Assembly: GCA_020850785.1 (NCBI GenBank)
Contig: JADZDZ010000210.1
Span: 1-8,544 of the forward strand
Direction of reading: 5' to 3'
Length of the DNA: 8,544 nt
Source: Candidatus Sumerlaeota bacterium
Lineage (GTDB): Bacteria > Sumerlaeota > Sumerlaeia > SLMS01
Shown piece by piece: positions 1 to 6,778 of the stretch. The position numbers were made by a program, and so were the translations under genes. The first letter of the stretch is position 1; each line of letters starts with the position of its first letter. Below the pieces are notes generated by a model. The model saw only the letters and a list, made by a program, of their open reading frames with translations. It had not been told where the DNA came from and made no database searches.

Positions 1-651
1 ACCAATGGCCGCGATGTGCTGGCGCGAATGATCTACGGCACGCGCGTGTCGATGCTCGTCAGCATCGTCGCCGTCGCCATCTACACCATGATTGGAATGT
101 TGCTTGGCGCGGTTGCGGGATATTTTCGTGGGTGGACCGACATCATCATTTCGCGGCTGACTGAAGTCGTGATCTGCTTCCCGGCGCTGATGGTGATTCT
201 CAGCGTGCAGGCGTTCCTCAAGCCGTCGATCCTGAACATTATCCTGACGATGGCGGCGCTGTGGTGGACCGGCGTGCAGCGCCTCCAGCGCGGCGAATTT
301 CTGCGACTTGTGAATCTGGATTATGTGCAGGCGGTGCGCGCGCTGGGAGGGTCAAACCTTCGCATCATGGCGATGCACATTCTGCCAAATGCGCTCGGCC
401 CGATCCTTGTAATGACGAGCTTCGGCATCGCGGGCGCGATCCTCGTGGAGAGCGCGCTCAGCTTCCTTGGCTTCGGCGTGCCGCAACCGATGGCGAGCTG
501 GGGCGACCTGCTCAACAACGGCCGCAACGACATCAATGGCACGTGGTGGCTGACGGTTTTCCCCGGCCTCGCGATTTTTCTGACGGTGACCTGCTTCAAC
601 CTTGTGGGGGAGGGCTTCCGGGACGCTCTTGATCCGCAGCGGGAACGCTGA
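1..651 (+). CDS. ABC transporter permease, DppC/OppC type (5' end outside window)
   Basis: Inner-membrane permease subunit of a peptide/nickel-type (or related oligosaccharide) ABC importer. The frame is open to base 1 (T-N-G-R-D-V-L...), matching the conserved G-R-D-V-L-S-R region of DppC-like proteins. The GTG at 16 is therefore an internal codon and roughly 70-80 N-terminal residues lie upstream. 216 residues are visible. Hydrophobic segments lie near residues 17-41, 53-72, 77-92, 127-160 and 182-203. The EAA-type loop that docks on the ATPase is clear around 108-132 (DYVQAVRALGGSNLRIM, then HILPN). The family ending is intact (GEGFRDALDP, 204-212). No ATPase gene follows on this strand, so this is probably the last gene of its operon or its partners lie upstream. 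Substrate cannot be told from the sequence. Its last 56 bp overlap the 3' end of a convergent gene. Family assignment is firm; dppC versus oppC is not resolved. Confidence 0.95.
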   Translation, partial: TNGRDVLARMIYGTRVSMLVSIVAVAIYTMIGMLLGAVAGYFRGWTDIIISRLTEVVICFPALMVILSVQAFLKPSILNIILTMAALWWTGVQRLQRGEFLRLVNLDYVQAVRALGGSNLRIMAMHILPNALGPILVMTSFGIAGAILVESALSFLGFGVPQPMASWGDLLNNGRNDINGTWWLTVFPGLAIFLTVTCFNLVGEGFRDALDPQRER

Positions 652-961
652 CGCGTGCGCTTCGTGCGCCACGATTCTCCATTCCCGCCCAAAGCCCCGC
701 AACACTGCCGACAACGACCGCGACCCCCATGACAATCAGGGCCGAATACATGCTGTCGAATCCGACGCGCGCGAGGATGAATTGGTGAAAATGCCAATAG
801 GCGAAGGCGAAGGGGCCGATGGCGCCGAGGATGATTGCGATGCGCCGCGAAAAATTTCTGACGTTCGCCCGGTAGAGCACGAACGCAAGGACGGGCGTCG
901 CGATCGCCAGAGTGACAAGTGCAAGCTGCAGAAATTGGGGATCGAGCAGTTTCTGGATCAC
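596..961 (-). CDS. Small membrane protein, possibly the C-terminal part of a split gene
   Basis: Unrecognised 121-residue protein with three likely membrane segments at about residues 11-29, 41-59 and 71-93. The GTG start is chosen because it overlaps the preceding gene's stop as GTGA (4 bp), the membrane-protein-like sequence begins right there, and the upstream extension of the frame is low-complexity shadow. There is no good Shine-Dalgarno at close range (an AGG lies 13 nt upstream), so translation would depend on coupling. The last 18 or so codons (VSVPAADQERPGSPPPQG) are read antisense to the end of the permease gene and look like non-selected tail. The 12-bp repeat at the start suggests it may once have been fused to the upstream ORF (958-1308). 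Function is unknown. Its reality as a coding region rests on coherent hydrophobic segments and gene packing. Confidence 0.7.
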   Translation of the reverse strand: MIQKLLDPQFLQLALVTLAIATPVLAFVLYRANVRNFSRRIAIILGAIGPFAFAYWHFHQFILARVGFDSMYSALIVMGVAVVVGSVAGLWAGMENRGARSARVSVPAADQERPGSPPPQG

Positions 962-972
962 AGTTTCTGGAT
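947..972. repeat. 12-bp direct repeat, 14-bp period, at a gene junction
   Basis: The 12-mer CAGTTTCTGGAT occurs on the plus strand at 947-958 and again at 961-972, separated by the two bases CA. On the coding (minus) strand both copies encode I-Q-K-L, but in different frames: the first ends the ORF at 958-1308, the second begins the ORF at 596-961. The stop and GTG start fall in the spacer between the copies. Deleting one 14-bp period joins the two ORFs in frame. The match does not extend to a full 14 bp, so a clean tandem duplication would need later substitutions. Confidence 0.9.
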
Positions 973-1308
973 TGCCTCGCGCGAGGTGCGAATCTGTCGG
1001 TGAAGATCGATGCGGCGTCGCTCCAGCAACAACAACCGCGCAAGCCAGTGCGTGAGTTGGCCGAGAATCACACGCAACAGAATGCTTAGTCCGATGAGGA
1101 AGAGTCCCGGTATGAGCAGCGCCGCCAGCGGTGACTGCTCGCTTCCCCAGATGGAGTAGCTCCACGCGACGAGCATCACGACACCGAAGAACATCACCAA
1201 CCGGGCCACCGCCATCGCGAAGCCGATCCACAGCGAGCGACGATGGGCCGCCCTGCGAATGAAGCGAAGGTTGTGCTTCCGTTGGCGATTTCTTGCTTGT
1301 CGTGCCAT
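958..1308 (-). CDS. Small basic membrane protein, possibly the N-terminal part of a split gene
   Basis: Unrecognised 116-residue protein. The first 25 residues are very basic (10 Arg/Lys), which by the positive-inside rule places the N-terminus in the cytoplasm. Two membrane segments follow at about 27-50 and 61-84. An amphipathic, Arg-rich helix (about 88-116: LLLLERRRIDLHRQI...) follows and stops abruptly after E-A-I-Q-K-L. The ATG lies 6 bp after the alr stop, with a weak GGTAGG preceding it inside the end of alr, so it is almost certainly co-transcribed with alr. The ORF stop TGA overlaps the next GTG (GTGA), and a 12-bp repeat straddles the junction. If the two ORFs were joined the cytoplasmic helix would run on into the next gene's first membrane segment, giving a five-pass protein of about 232 residues. 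No function can be assigned. Confidence 0.75.
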   Translation of the reverse strand: MARQARNRQRKHNLRFIRRAAHRRSLWIGFAMAVARLVMFFGVVMLVAWSYSIWGSEQSPLAALLIPGLFLIGLSILLRVILGQLTHWLARLLLLERRRIDLHRQIRTSREAIQKL

Positions 1309-1314
1309 TCGGAC

Positions 1315-2445
1315 CTACCCGTTTGTATAGACACGCGGAAGGCGCTGCGTCAGGATGCAGGTGAGTTCGTAGGAAATCGTTCCGCTCACTTTCGCCGCTT
1401 CCTCCAGGCGTATTTCCGCCTCCCCCTGCCTTCCATACAGCACCACGTCATCACCAATCTGCGCGTCAGGAATGCCAGTAACGTCAACCATGATCTGGTC
1501 CATGCACACGCGTCCGCGGATCGGAACGCGGCGGCCGTGGATCAGCACGTGGAATTGGTTGGAAAATTTGCGCGGGTATCCATCGCCGTAGCCGATGGGA
1601 AGCACGGCGATACGCTCCTCCCGTTGGGCGGTGTACTGACGCCCGTAGGAAATGGAATCGCCCGGCTGGACAACCTTGATGGAGCCAATTTCGCTGTGGA
1701 GCGTGGCGACGGGCATCAAGTCGGGGCACAACTGCGGTTGGTCGGCGGGCTCCGCGCCGTAGAGCATGATTCCCGGCCGGACCATGTCGTAATGCGCGCG
1801 CGGATGGCGCAGCACCGCGCCGGAGTTGGCTGCGTGGATGACCGGCATCAGGCCTTCCGCGCGTGCGCGCGCGACCACGGCGTCGAAACGGTCGCATTGC
1901 AGGTTTGTGAAGGCGATTTCATCCGCGCTAATTCCATCCGCCACGGCAAAATGTTGAAATAATCCTTCAACATGCCCGCGATGCTTCACCGCGACGTCGA
2001 GCCACGACAAATCATCAAAGCGAAAACCATCACGACCGATTCCCGTATCAATTTGGATGTGGAGTCGCGCCGCCTTTCCGCGTTCCGCAGCAATCTTCAG
2101 GTGGGCTGCCAGCAACTCCATCCCACCGATGGCAACAGCGACGTCGGCGTTCTGAAGCTCCCTCGCTTCGTCGGGCGTTGTGGGCGCCATGACTAGAATG
2201 GGAGTCTTCGCGAATTCGACAAGATTACGGAGTTCCAGCGCCTCCGCCGCCGTTGCGACGCCAAGCGCATCAGCGCCCGCCTGCATCGCCGCGCGTGCGC
2301 ATGGCAGCACGCCATGTCCGTAGGCATTTGATTTCACGACCGCCATCAGCTTCACCGCAGCGCCAACGCGCGACCTCGCGACGCCCACGTTGTGTCGGAA
2401 CGCGGCTAGGTTGACTTCGACGTAGGAACGATTTTGTTTCGTCAT
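1315..2445 (-). CDS. alr: Alanine racemase
   Basis: Cytoplasmic PLP enzyme that interconverts L- and D-alanine, providing D-Ala for peptidoglycan. The 376-residue length is normal for the family. The N-terminal barrel carries the PLP-lysine motif AVVKSNAYGHG (K38), and the second catalytic base is in SYGRQY (Y267). Other family blocks are IDTGIGRDGF (133-142), HAANSGA (204-210), the MVRPGIMLYG segment (221-230), PIGYGDGYPR (283-292) and GRVCMDQIMVDVT (311-323). At Q131, seven residues before R138, many family members have a lysine that is carbamylated; here it is glutamine. The ATG at 2445 gives the normal start (YVEVNLAAFRHNV), though no strong ribosome binding site precedes it. It lies 54 bp after zwf and 6 bp before the next gene. 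Assignment is firm; whether it is biosynthetic (Alr) or catabolic (DadX) cannot be told, but no D-amino-acid dehydrogenase gene is adjacent. Confidence 0.97.
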   Translation of the reverse strand: MTKQNRSYVEVNLAAFRHNVGVARSRVGAAVKLMAVVKSNAYGHGVLPCARAAMQAGADALGVATAAEALELRNLVEFAKTPILVMAPTTPDEARELQNADVAVAIGGMELLAAHLKIAAERGKAARLHIQIDTGIGRDGFRFDDLSWLDVAVKHRGHVEGLFQHFAVADGISADEIAFTNLQCDRFDAVVARARAEGLMPVIHAANSGAVLRHPRAHYDMVRPGIMLYGAEPADQPQLCPDLMPVATLHSEIGSIKVVQPGDSISYGRQYTAQREERIAVLPIGYGDGYPRKFSNQFHVLIHGRRVPIRGRVCMDQIMVDVTGIPDAQIGDDVVLYGRQGEAEIRLEEAAKVSGTISYELTCILTQRLPRVYTNG

Positions 2446-2499
2446 GGGAATGTCATGCGCATCCTGGGCCGCGTCGTCCCGCGAAATTTGCCCGCCGAC

Positions 2500-4038
2500 C
2501 TACAGCCTGCGCCAACCAGTGATCAGATCGCTCGTTAGTTTGTCCGCTTCCTTCGGCCCCCAGGAGCCAGCCTCGTAATTCGGCATGTCCGTCGGTTTTG
2601 GAAGCTGGTCCCAGGCCTGTTGAATCGCGGTGCAGATGCGCCATGCCTCCTCCACTTCGTCGGCGCGCGTGAAGAGCGAACCGTCGCCGATGATGCAATC
2701 GAGCAGCAGGCGCTCGTAGGCTTCGGGCGACGCCTGCCCGAAGCTGGAACCGTAGCGAAAATCCATCTGCACCGGCTGAAGCGTCGTCGCGAGGCCCGGC
2801 TGCTTTGCCGCGAAGGTCATGGAAATGCCCTCGTCCGGCTGGATGCGCAGCGCCAGCGTGTTTGGCCGTTTGAACTCATGGTCAACGTCGAAGATTTCGT
2901 GCGCGGGGCGCTTGAAGACGATCGCGATTTCCGTCGCGCGTTTCGGAAGGCGCTTGCCCGCGCGCAGTAGAAAGGGAACGCCCGCCCAGCGCCAATTACG
3001 CACATTGAAGCGAATGGCGACGTAGGTTTCCGTCACGGAATCCGGTTCGATCTGATTCTCGGATCGATAGGCGGGGACCGCCTCGCCGCGCAGCGATCCG
3101 GCGCCATACTGCCCGCGCACCACGTTGGCCTTCACCTCATCGACGGTCATGGTCCTGATGGCCCGCAGCACGCGCACCTTTTCGTCACGCAGCGAATCCG
3201 CGTCCAGCGAAGCGGGCGGCTCCATCGCCGTCAGGCACAGAAGCTGAAGAACGTGGTTCTGCACCACGTCGCGCGTGATGCCGGTCTTGTCAAAGTACTG
3301 GCCGCGGCGGCCCGGCATTCCCACTTCCTCCGCCATGGTGATCTGCACATGATCGATGTAACGGGATGACCACAGCGGTTCAAAAATGGAATTGGCGAAG
3401 CGAAATGCGAGAAGGTTCTGAACGGTTTCCTTCCCCAGATAATGGTCGATGCGATAGATTTGCGACTCGTTGAAAACCGCAGTGATTTTGCGATTCAGTT
3501 CCTTCGCCGTTTTCAGGTCCTCGCCGAAGGGTTTCTCAATAATGATGCGAACCCATTCCCCCTCATTCCGTGGCTTGGCCAGATTCGCATCGCGCATGGC
3601 GGACACGATTGGTTCGAAATATTCCGGCGAGACCGCGAGGTAGAACAGCCGGTTGCCGGGTAGGCCCTTTTCTTTTTCCAGCCTGTCGAGGTGCGCGCCG
3701 AGCGCGCGAAAATCGTCGGGTGAATCAAGCTGCCCCTGATGGTAGAAAACATTGCTGAGGAACGCGTCTGCTTGTTCGCGGCCCTCCGGCTTTGCGCGGG
3801 AAAATTCCTTCAGCGCATCGAACATGTCGTTGCGGAATTCATCATCGGATTTCGGGCGGCGCGCAAAACCCACGATGGCAAAGCGTGATGGCATGTGGCC
3901 GTCGCGGGAAAGATTGTAGAGCGCGGGGAGCAGCTTTCGACCAGTCAGGTCGCCGGTGGCACCGAGCACAACCAGCGTGCAGGGTTCCGCAGGACGGCGG
4001 ATCGTCTGGCCTTCGCGAAGGGGATTTTGTACGGTCAT
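2500..4038 (-). CDS. zwf: Glucose-6-phosphate 1-dehydrogenase
   Basis: Cytoplasmic enzyme of the oxidative pentose phosphate (and Entner-Doudoroff) route: glucose 6-phosphate plus NADP+ gives 6-phosphogluconolactone plus NADPH. In 512-residue numbering the Rossmann dinucleotide motif GATGDLTGRK is at 26-35, EKPFGEDL at 168-175 and the substrate/active-site signature RIDHYLGKE at 196-204 with its catalytic-type His. The C-terminal domain is complete, including LLRAGKRLP and the ending GSWGPKEAD. I chose the ATG at 4038 because AGGAA sits 5 nt upstream and MTVQNPLREG is a usual family N-terminus. An in-frame ATG at 4080 would add 14 atypical residues (MNSCDDSPRPLGTS) and overlaps the previous stop as TGATG. 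Neither pgl nor gnd is adjacent in this window. The gene lies 41 bp after the ABC ATPase and 54 bp before alr, consistent with one transcript. Confidence 0.96.
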   Translation of the reverse strand: MTVQNPLREGQTIRRPAEPCTLVVLGATGDLTGRKLLPALYNLSRDGHMPSRFAIVGFARRPKSDDEFRNDMFDALKEFSRAKPEGREQADAFLSNVFYHQGQLDSPDDFRALGAHLDRLEKEKGLPGNRLFYLAVSPEYFEPIVSAMRDANLAKPRNEGEWVRIIIEKPFGEDLKTAKELNRKITAVFNESQIYRIDHYLGKETVQNLLAFRFANSIFEPLWSSRYIDHVQITMAEEVGMPGRRGQYFDKTGITRDVVQNHVLQLLCLTAMEPPASLDADSLRDEKVRVLRAIRTMTVDEVKANVVRGQYGAGSLRGEAVPAYRSENQIEPDSVTETYVAIRFNVRNWRWAGVPFLLRAGKRLPKRATEIAIVFKRPAHEIFDVDHEFKRPNTLALRIQPDEGISMTFAAKQPGLATTLQPVQMDFRYGSSFGQASPEAYERLLLDCIIGDGSLFTRADEVEEAWRICTAIQQAWDQLPKPTDMPNYEAGSWGPKEADKLTSDLITGWRRL

Positions 4039-4043
4039 CGAGG

Positions 4044-4048
4044 TTCCT
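4044..4048 (-). promoter_or_regulatory. Ribosome binding site deciding the zwf start
   Basis: AGGAA on the minus strand, 5 nt before the ATG at 4038. It supports this start over the in-frame ATG at 4080, which has no purine-rich site and lies on the end of the preceding gene. Confidence 0.6.
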
Positions 4049-4079
4049 AGAGGTCGCGGCGAATCATCACATGAATTCA

Positions 4080-4988
4080 TCAGACATTGACCAGCGGGGT
4101 CGCTCGGCGCAACGTTTTCCCTTCCAGTTCAAGAAGCTGAAAGTAGGCATCCTCCAGATTCGCTTCATCAGCGAGGGCCTCATCCGTGGGTTTCGCTTCC
4201 GCCACCACACGGGCAATCGCCCTGCCTTCCTTGCGATATACAGAAACGGCGCGGCGCGATTGAATTAGGTCGTCGATCTCGTTGTCTCCAATTGCGAACT
4301 CCCACACCTTCCCCTGCGCGCGCTCTGTCAGCGCTTCCGGCGTTCCAAAAAAAATGATCCGGCCACCGTCCATGATGCCGATTGTTGAACAACAACGCTC
4401 CACATCGGCGACGATGTGCGTGCTGAGAATGACGATGTGCTTGCGACCCATTTCCGCCAGAAGATTGCGGAAGAGAACGCGCTCCACGGGATCAAGCCCC
4501 GCAGTCGGTTCGTCCAGCAGCAGTAGCGACGGGTCGTGCAACAGCGCGATGGCAAGGCCCAGACGCTGCTTCATGCCACGCGAGTATCGCGATGCATCGC
4601 GCCCCGCAGCCCATTGCAGATTCAAACGCTCCAGCAGCATGTCCATGCGCTGGCGAAGCTTACGCGGGGATTTTCCCAGAAGAAGCGCTGACTCCTCCAG
4701 CGCCTCGCGCCCGTGCGTGTGCGCGGGGAAGTCGAAAATCTGCGGCAGGTAGCCAAGCTCCTGACGCCAAAGTTGCGGCTTCATGGCCAGACTGATCGCA
4801 TCGTTCAGCGTGACCGTGCCTGATTCGAACGTCAGGTTCGCGGCCAGAATTTCCATGAAAGAGCTTTTTCCCGCGCCATTGGGGCCAAGCAGGCCGAAGA
4901 CGCCGGGCCCAAGGGAAAGCGAGACTTCATTGAGCGCCCGCTTTCCCGTGGGATAGATTTTTGTCAGTCCGCTGACGTCGAGCTTCAT
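4080..4988 (-). CDS. ABC-2-type transporter ATP-binding protein
   Basis: ATPase subunit of an ABC exporter-like complex, peripheral on the inner membrane face. It has 302 residues. Motifs in order: Walker A GPNGAGKSS (35-43), Q-loop LPQ (81-83), ABC signature in the form YSRGMKQR (135-142), typical of ABC-2/NatA/GldA-type ATPases rather than LSGGQ, Walker B LLLLDEP (155-161) with catalytic Glu160, D-loop AGLDP (163-167) and H-loop His191 (STHIVAD). Residues from about 230 to the end form a C-terminal extension common in ABC-2 ATPases. No membrane permease subunit is next to it: the upstream gene encodes a secreted TPR protein and the downstream one is zwf. Its partner is thus probably elsewhere, unless the small membrane proteins further down the operon contribute, which I consider unlikely. 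The start ATG lies 19 bp after the TPR stop without an obvious ribosome binding site. Substrate unknown. Confidence 0.92.
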   Translation of the reverse strand: MKLDVSGLTKIYPTGKRALNEVSLSLGPGVFGLLGPNGAGKSSFMEILAANLTFESGTVTLNDAISLAMKPQLWRQELGYLPQIFDFPAHTHGREALEESALLLGKSPRKLRQRMDMLLERLNLQWAAGRDASRYSRGMKQRLGLAIALLHDPSLLLLDEPTAGLDPVERVLFRNLLAEMGRKHIVILSTHIVADVERCCSTIGIMDGGRIIFFGTPEALTERAQGKVWEFAIGDNEIDDLIQSRRAVSVYRKEGRAIARVVAEAKPTDEALADEANLEDAYFQLLELEGKTLRRATPLVNV

Positions 4989-5007
4989 CGCGTCGCGGCC
5001 GATGCAA

Positions 5008-6660
5008 TCATTGGCGGCTGCTGCCGCGGCGCCGCGTGTATGTCGGCAGGCGCGTCGGCTTGTCCGTCAGGTTGTTGTACAACTCCTGCGCGTCGCGAAG
5101 CCTCGCGTTCAAGTCCATGCCGGTGATGGGCCCAAGCGTCGGATCGATGCGCAGTGCGGTCTCGAAGTGATCAATGGCGCGCTGTGCATACTTCACGGCT
5201 TCGTTCTTGTAGGACACGGGATGCGTGTTCTGGCGGCGTTCGGTGTTGCTCATTTGATCCGTGTTCCGCAGCGCCTCATTGTAGTATTCGATGCCGCGTT
5301 CTGCAAGTGTGCGCGCCTGTTCGCGGCTCGCCTTCTCCATGCGCTTGGCTTCGATGTCCGCCTTGTTGAAGATTTCCTGCGCGCTTTCAACCAGCTTCGG
5401 GTAGCGCGTCTGCGTGTTCATGAACTTCATAGAAAGGTCGCGCGCCACGAGGAAATTGCGCGCCGCCATCGCCTCCTGAATGCGCGCGAACTCCGTCTCG
5501 GTTTCCTTGCGTAGAATGTCATCGGCGACCTTGTTGTTCGGGTCGGAGCGCAGGATCAATTCCGCCTCGCGCGTGGCCAGTTGCGTCAGGCCGTCATCCT
5601 GAAGGCGTTTCGCCAGCATCGCGCGCCCGTTGTAGTCCGTGTCCGCCAGCTTCGCCTTGTCCCGCTCGTACGTATAGACGCGCAGGTTCGTGTCATCCTC
5701 ATCGGTGAAGATGGAAAGCATCGTCTTGTACGTCGCGATCGCTCCGTCCAGATTCTTGTCGTCGTACTGCTGCAGGATATACTGCTTGTAGGCGTTGCGA
5801 AGCTTCGTGCTGTAGCCCCGGTTTGCATACCGGGGGTTGTCGTAAATCTTTGTCAGTGGGCCGATCGCCTCGCCATAGCGTTCCGTTTCATAGAGCAGGT
5901 CGCCGGCAATCTGGTTGTATTCCAGATTGTTCGGCTCCTCAGCCAGTTTCGCCAAGTATGCCTTCAACACTTCCTGCTTCTTCAGCGGATCATTGATCCA
6001 AATCTTGAGCAGTGCATCGCGCGCATCCTTGTTTTCCGGATCCATCTCCATGACGCGCAGGTACTTCTCCTCCGCGCCTCGATAGTCCAGGCGATCATAG
6101 CGGGAGAACGCCCACGCGAGATAGAGGTCGCGGAAATAGCGCTGCGCCGTCAGCCGCTGCTGCTCGGTCGCCTCCGATTCCGTGATCTGCTTCAGCGCCG
6201 CATCGGCGTCCTCGTATTTTTCCGACTTGATGAGGGCGGGAATGGTTTCAAGCTGCTGGCCGATTTTTTCCTGAAGCGCCTTCACGCGCTCATTCTGCTC
6301 CGCGGTGATGGCGCCCTGCGCCTCCTTCAGGCCCTTTTGCGCCGGTTCATAGGCGGAATCGAACTCGATCGCCTTCTGATACTTCTGCACGGCGGCGGGG
6401 TAGTTCTTCGCCTTCAGGTATTGATCGCCGATTCGTGTGTAGTCGGCGCTGTCGGATTCCTGCTTGATTTCCGCGATGCGGGATTTTGGGAGCTCAATCC
6501 TGCCCGTTCCGCTGGTAAAGGCCACGCGATCGTCGGAACCCACGACGGCCTCCGCGCGCCCTTCCAGTTGGGTTCCGTCAGTCAGAATCAACACGTCGGC
6601 GGAAACCGCCAGAGGAAGGGACATACCAAGAAGGCAAACTATCGTCGAAAGCCGTTTCAT
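5008..6660 (-). CDS. Secreted tetratricopeptide-repeat protein
   Basis: 550-residue exported repeat protein of unknown specific role. A signal peptide is clear: MKRLST then a hydrophobic core, with a cleavage site A-V-S-A|D after residue 21 and no lipobox cysteine at the cut, so a soluble periplasmic or extracytoplasmic protein is likely. Residues 22-66 form a short beta-rich domain (DVLILTDGTQLEGR...RIELPKSRIAEI), of the kind often placed before repeats in secreted proteins. TPR-like units are visible at about 73-106 (NYPAAVQKYQKAIEFD), 183-216, 244-277 and 485-510, with more degenerate helical pairs between. The tail (about 536-550) is Arg- and Ser-rich. TPRs mediate protein contacts, so it may be a scaffold in the envelope. 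Start chosen from the signal peptide and a GGAG 7 nt upstream. It leads the six-gene run and is followed after 19 bp by the ABC ATPase. A partner role with that ATPase is only a guess. Confidence 0.88.
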   Translation of the reverse strand: MKRLSTIVCLLGMSLPLAVSADVLILTDGTQLEGRAEAVVGSDDRVAFTSGTGRIELPKSRIAEIKQESDSADYTRIGDQYLKAKNYPAAVQKYQKAIEFDSAYEPAQKGLKEAQGAITAEQNERVKALQEKIGQQLETIPALIKSEKYEDADAALKQITESEATEQQRLTAQRYFRDLYLAWAFSRYDRLDYRGAEEKYLRVMEMDPENKDARDALLKIWINDPLKKQEVLKAYLAKLAEEPNNLEYNQIAGDLLYETERYGEAIGPLTKIYDNPRYANRGYSTKLRNAYKQYILQQYDDKNLDGAIATYKTMLSIFTDEDDTNLRVYTYERDKAKLADTDYNGRAMLAKRLQDDGLTQLATREAELILRSDPNNKVADDILRKETETEFARIQEAMAARNFLVARDLSMKFMNTQTRYPKLVESAQEIFNKADIEAKRMEKASREQARTLAERGIEYYNEALRNTDQMSNTERRQNTHPVSYKNEAVKYAQRAIDHFETALRIDPTLGPITGMDLNARLRDAQELYNNLTDKPTRLPTYTRRRGSSRQ

Positions 6661-6667
6661 ATGCTAT

Positions 6668-6671
6668 CTCC
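6668..6671 (-). promoter_or_regulatory. Ribosome binding site of the TPR gene
   Basis: GGAG on the minus strand, 7 nt before the ATG at 6660. It is the best Shine-Dalgarno match in the window and fits the first gene of a transcript. Confidence 0.7.
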
Positions 6672-6723
6672 ATAGGGTCGCGGGTGGATGTGCGGCCTGC
6701 CACACCCCCCTGCTTCGTCAACT

Positions 6724-6744
6724 ATCATAACAAATATGGGACCA
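6724..6744 (-). promoter_or_regulatory. Weak promoter candidate before the TPR gene
   Basis: The 118-bp spacer 6661-6778 is the longest non-coding stretch and contains an AT-richer patch. On the minus strand TATGAT (6729-6724) matches a -10 box in five of six positions, but no good -35 lies 15-18 bp upstream. The overlapping 16-mer TGGTCCCATATTTGTT (6744-6729) resembles a sigma-54 site: GG at -24 is present, but the -12 pair is GT instead of GC. Either reading is tentative. No hairpin terminator for the preceding regulator gene was seen. Confidence 0.25.
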
Positions 6745-6778
6745 ATCACGCGGCGCAATTAAGGAACACCTGCCCGCG

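Larger units (their letters stand above)
596..6660 (-). other. Predicted six-gene transcription unit
   Basis: Six genes in one direction with gaps of 19, 41, 54 and 6 bp and a 4-bp GTGA overlap: TPR protein, ABC ATPase, zwf, alr and two small membrane ORFs. No hairpin with a T-run was seen between them. Spacing suggests co-transcription from the 118-bp spacer upstream of the TPR gene, but internal promoters cannot be excluded. No clear terminator was seen at the convergent end near 596-651. Confidence 0.55.

Noticed and set aside
596..1231. A 211-residue minus-strand ORF as one gene
   Set aside because: Its first 90 residues are shadow of the 958-1308 membrane ORF in another frame; coherent membrane-protein sequence begins only at the GTG at 961.
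1243..1962. A 239-residue plus-strand ORF antisense to alr
   Set aside because: alr motifs on the other strand are complete, and this frame resembles the usual His/Val/Ala-rich antisense shadow.
4071..4080. Palindrome ATGAATTCAT at the ABC ATPase/zwf junction
   Set aside because: Only 10 bp, does not extend, and no second copy was noticed; likely chance.
5581..6675. A 364-residue plus-strand ORF antisense to the TPR gene
   Set aside because: It is antisense to a gene with a clear signal peptide, repeats and ribosome binding site; its composition is that of a GC-rich shadow frame.
6680..6705. Possible terminator hairpin around TGTGGCAGGCCGCACA in the 118-bp spacer
   Set aside because: The arms pair imperfectly, the loop is small and there is no T-run on either strand.
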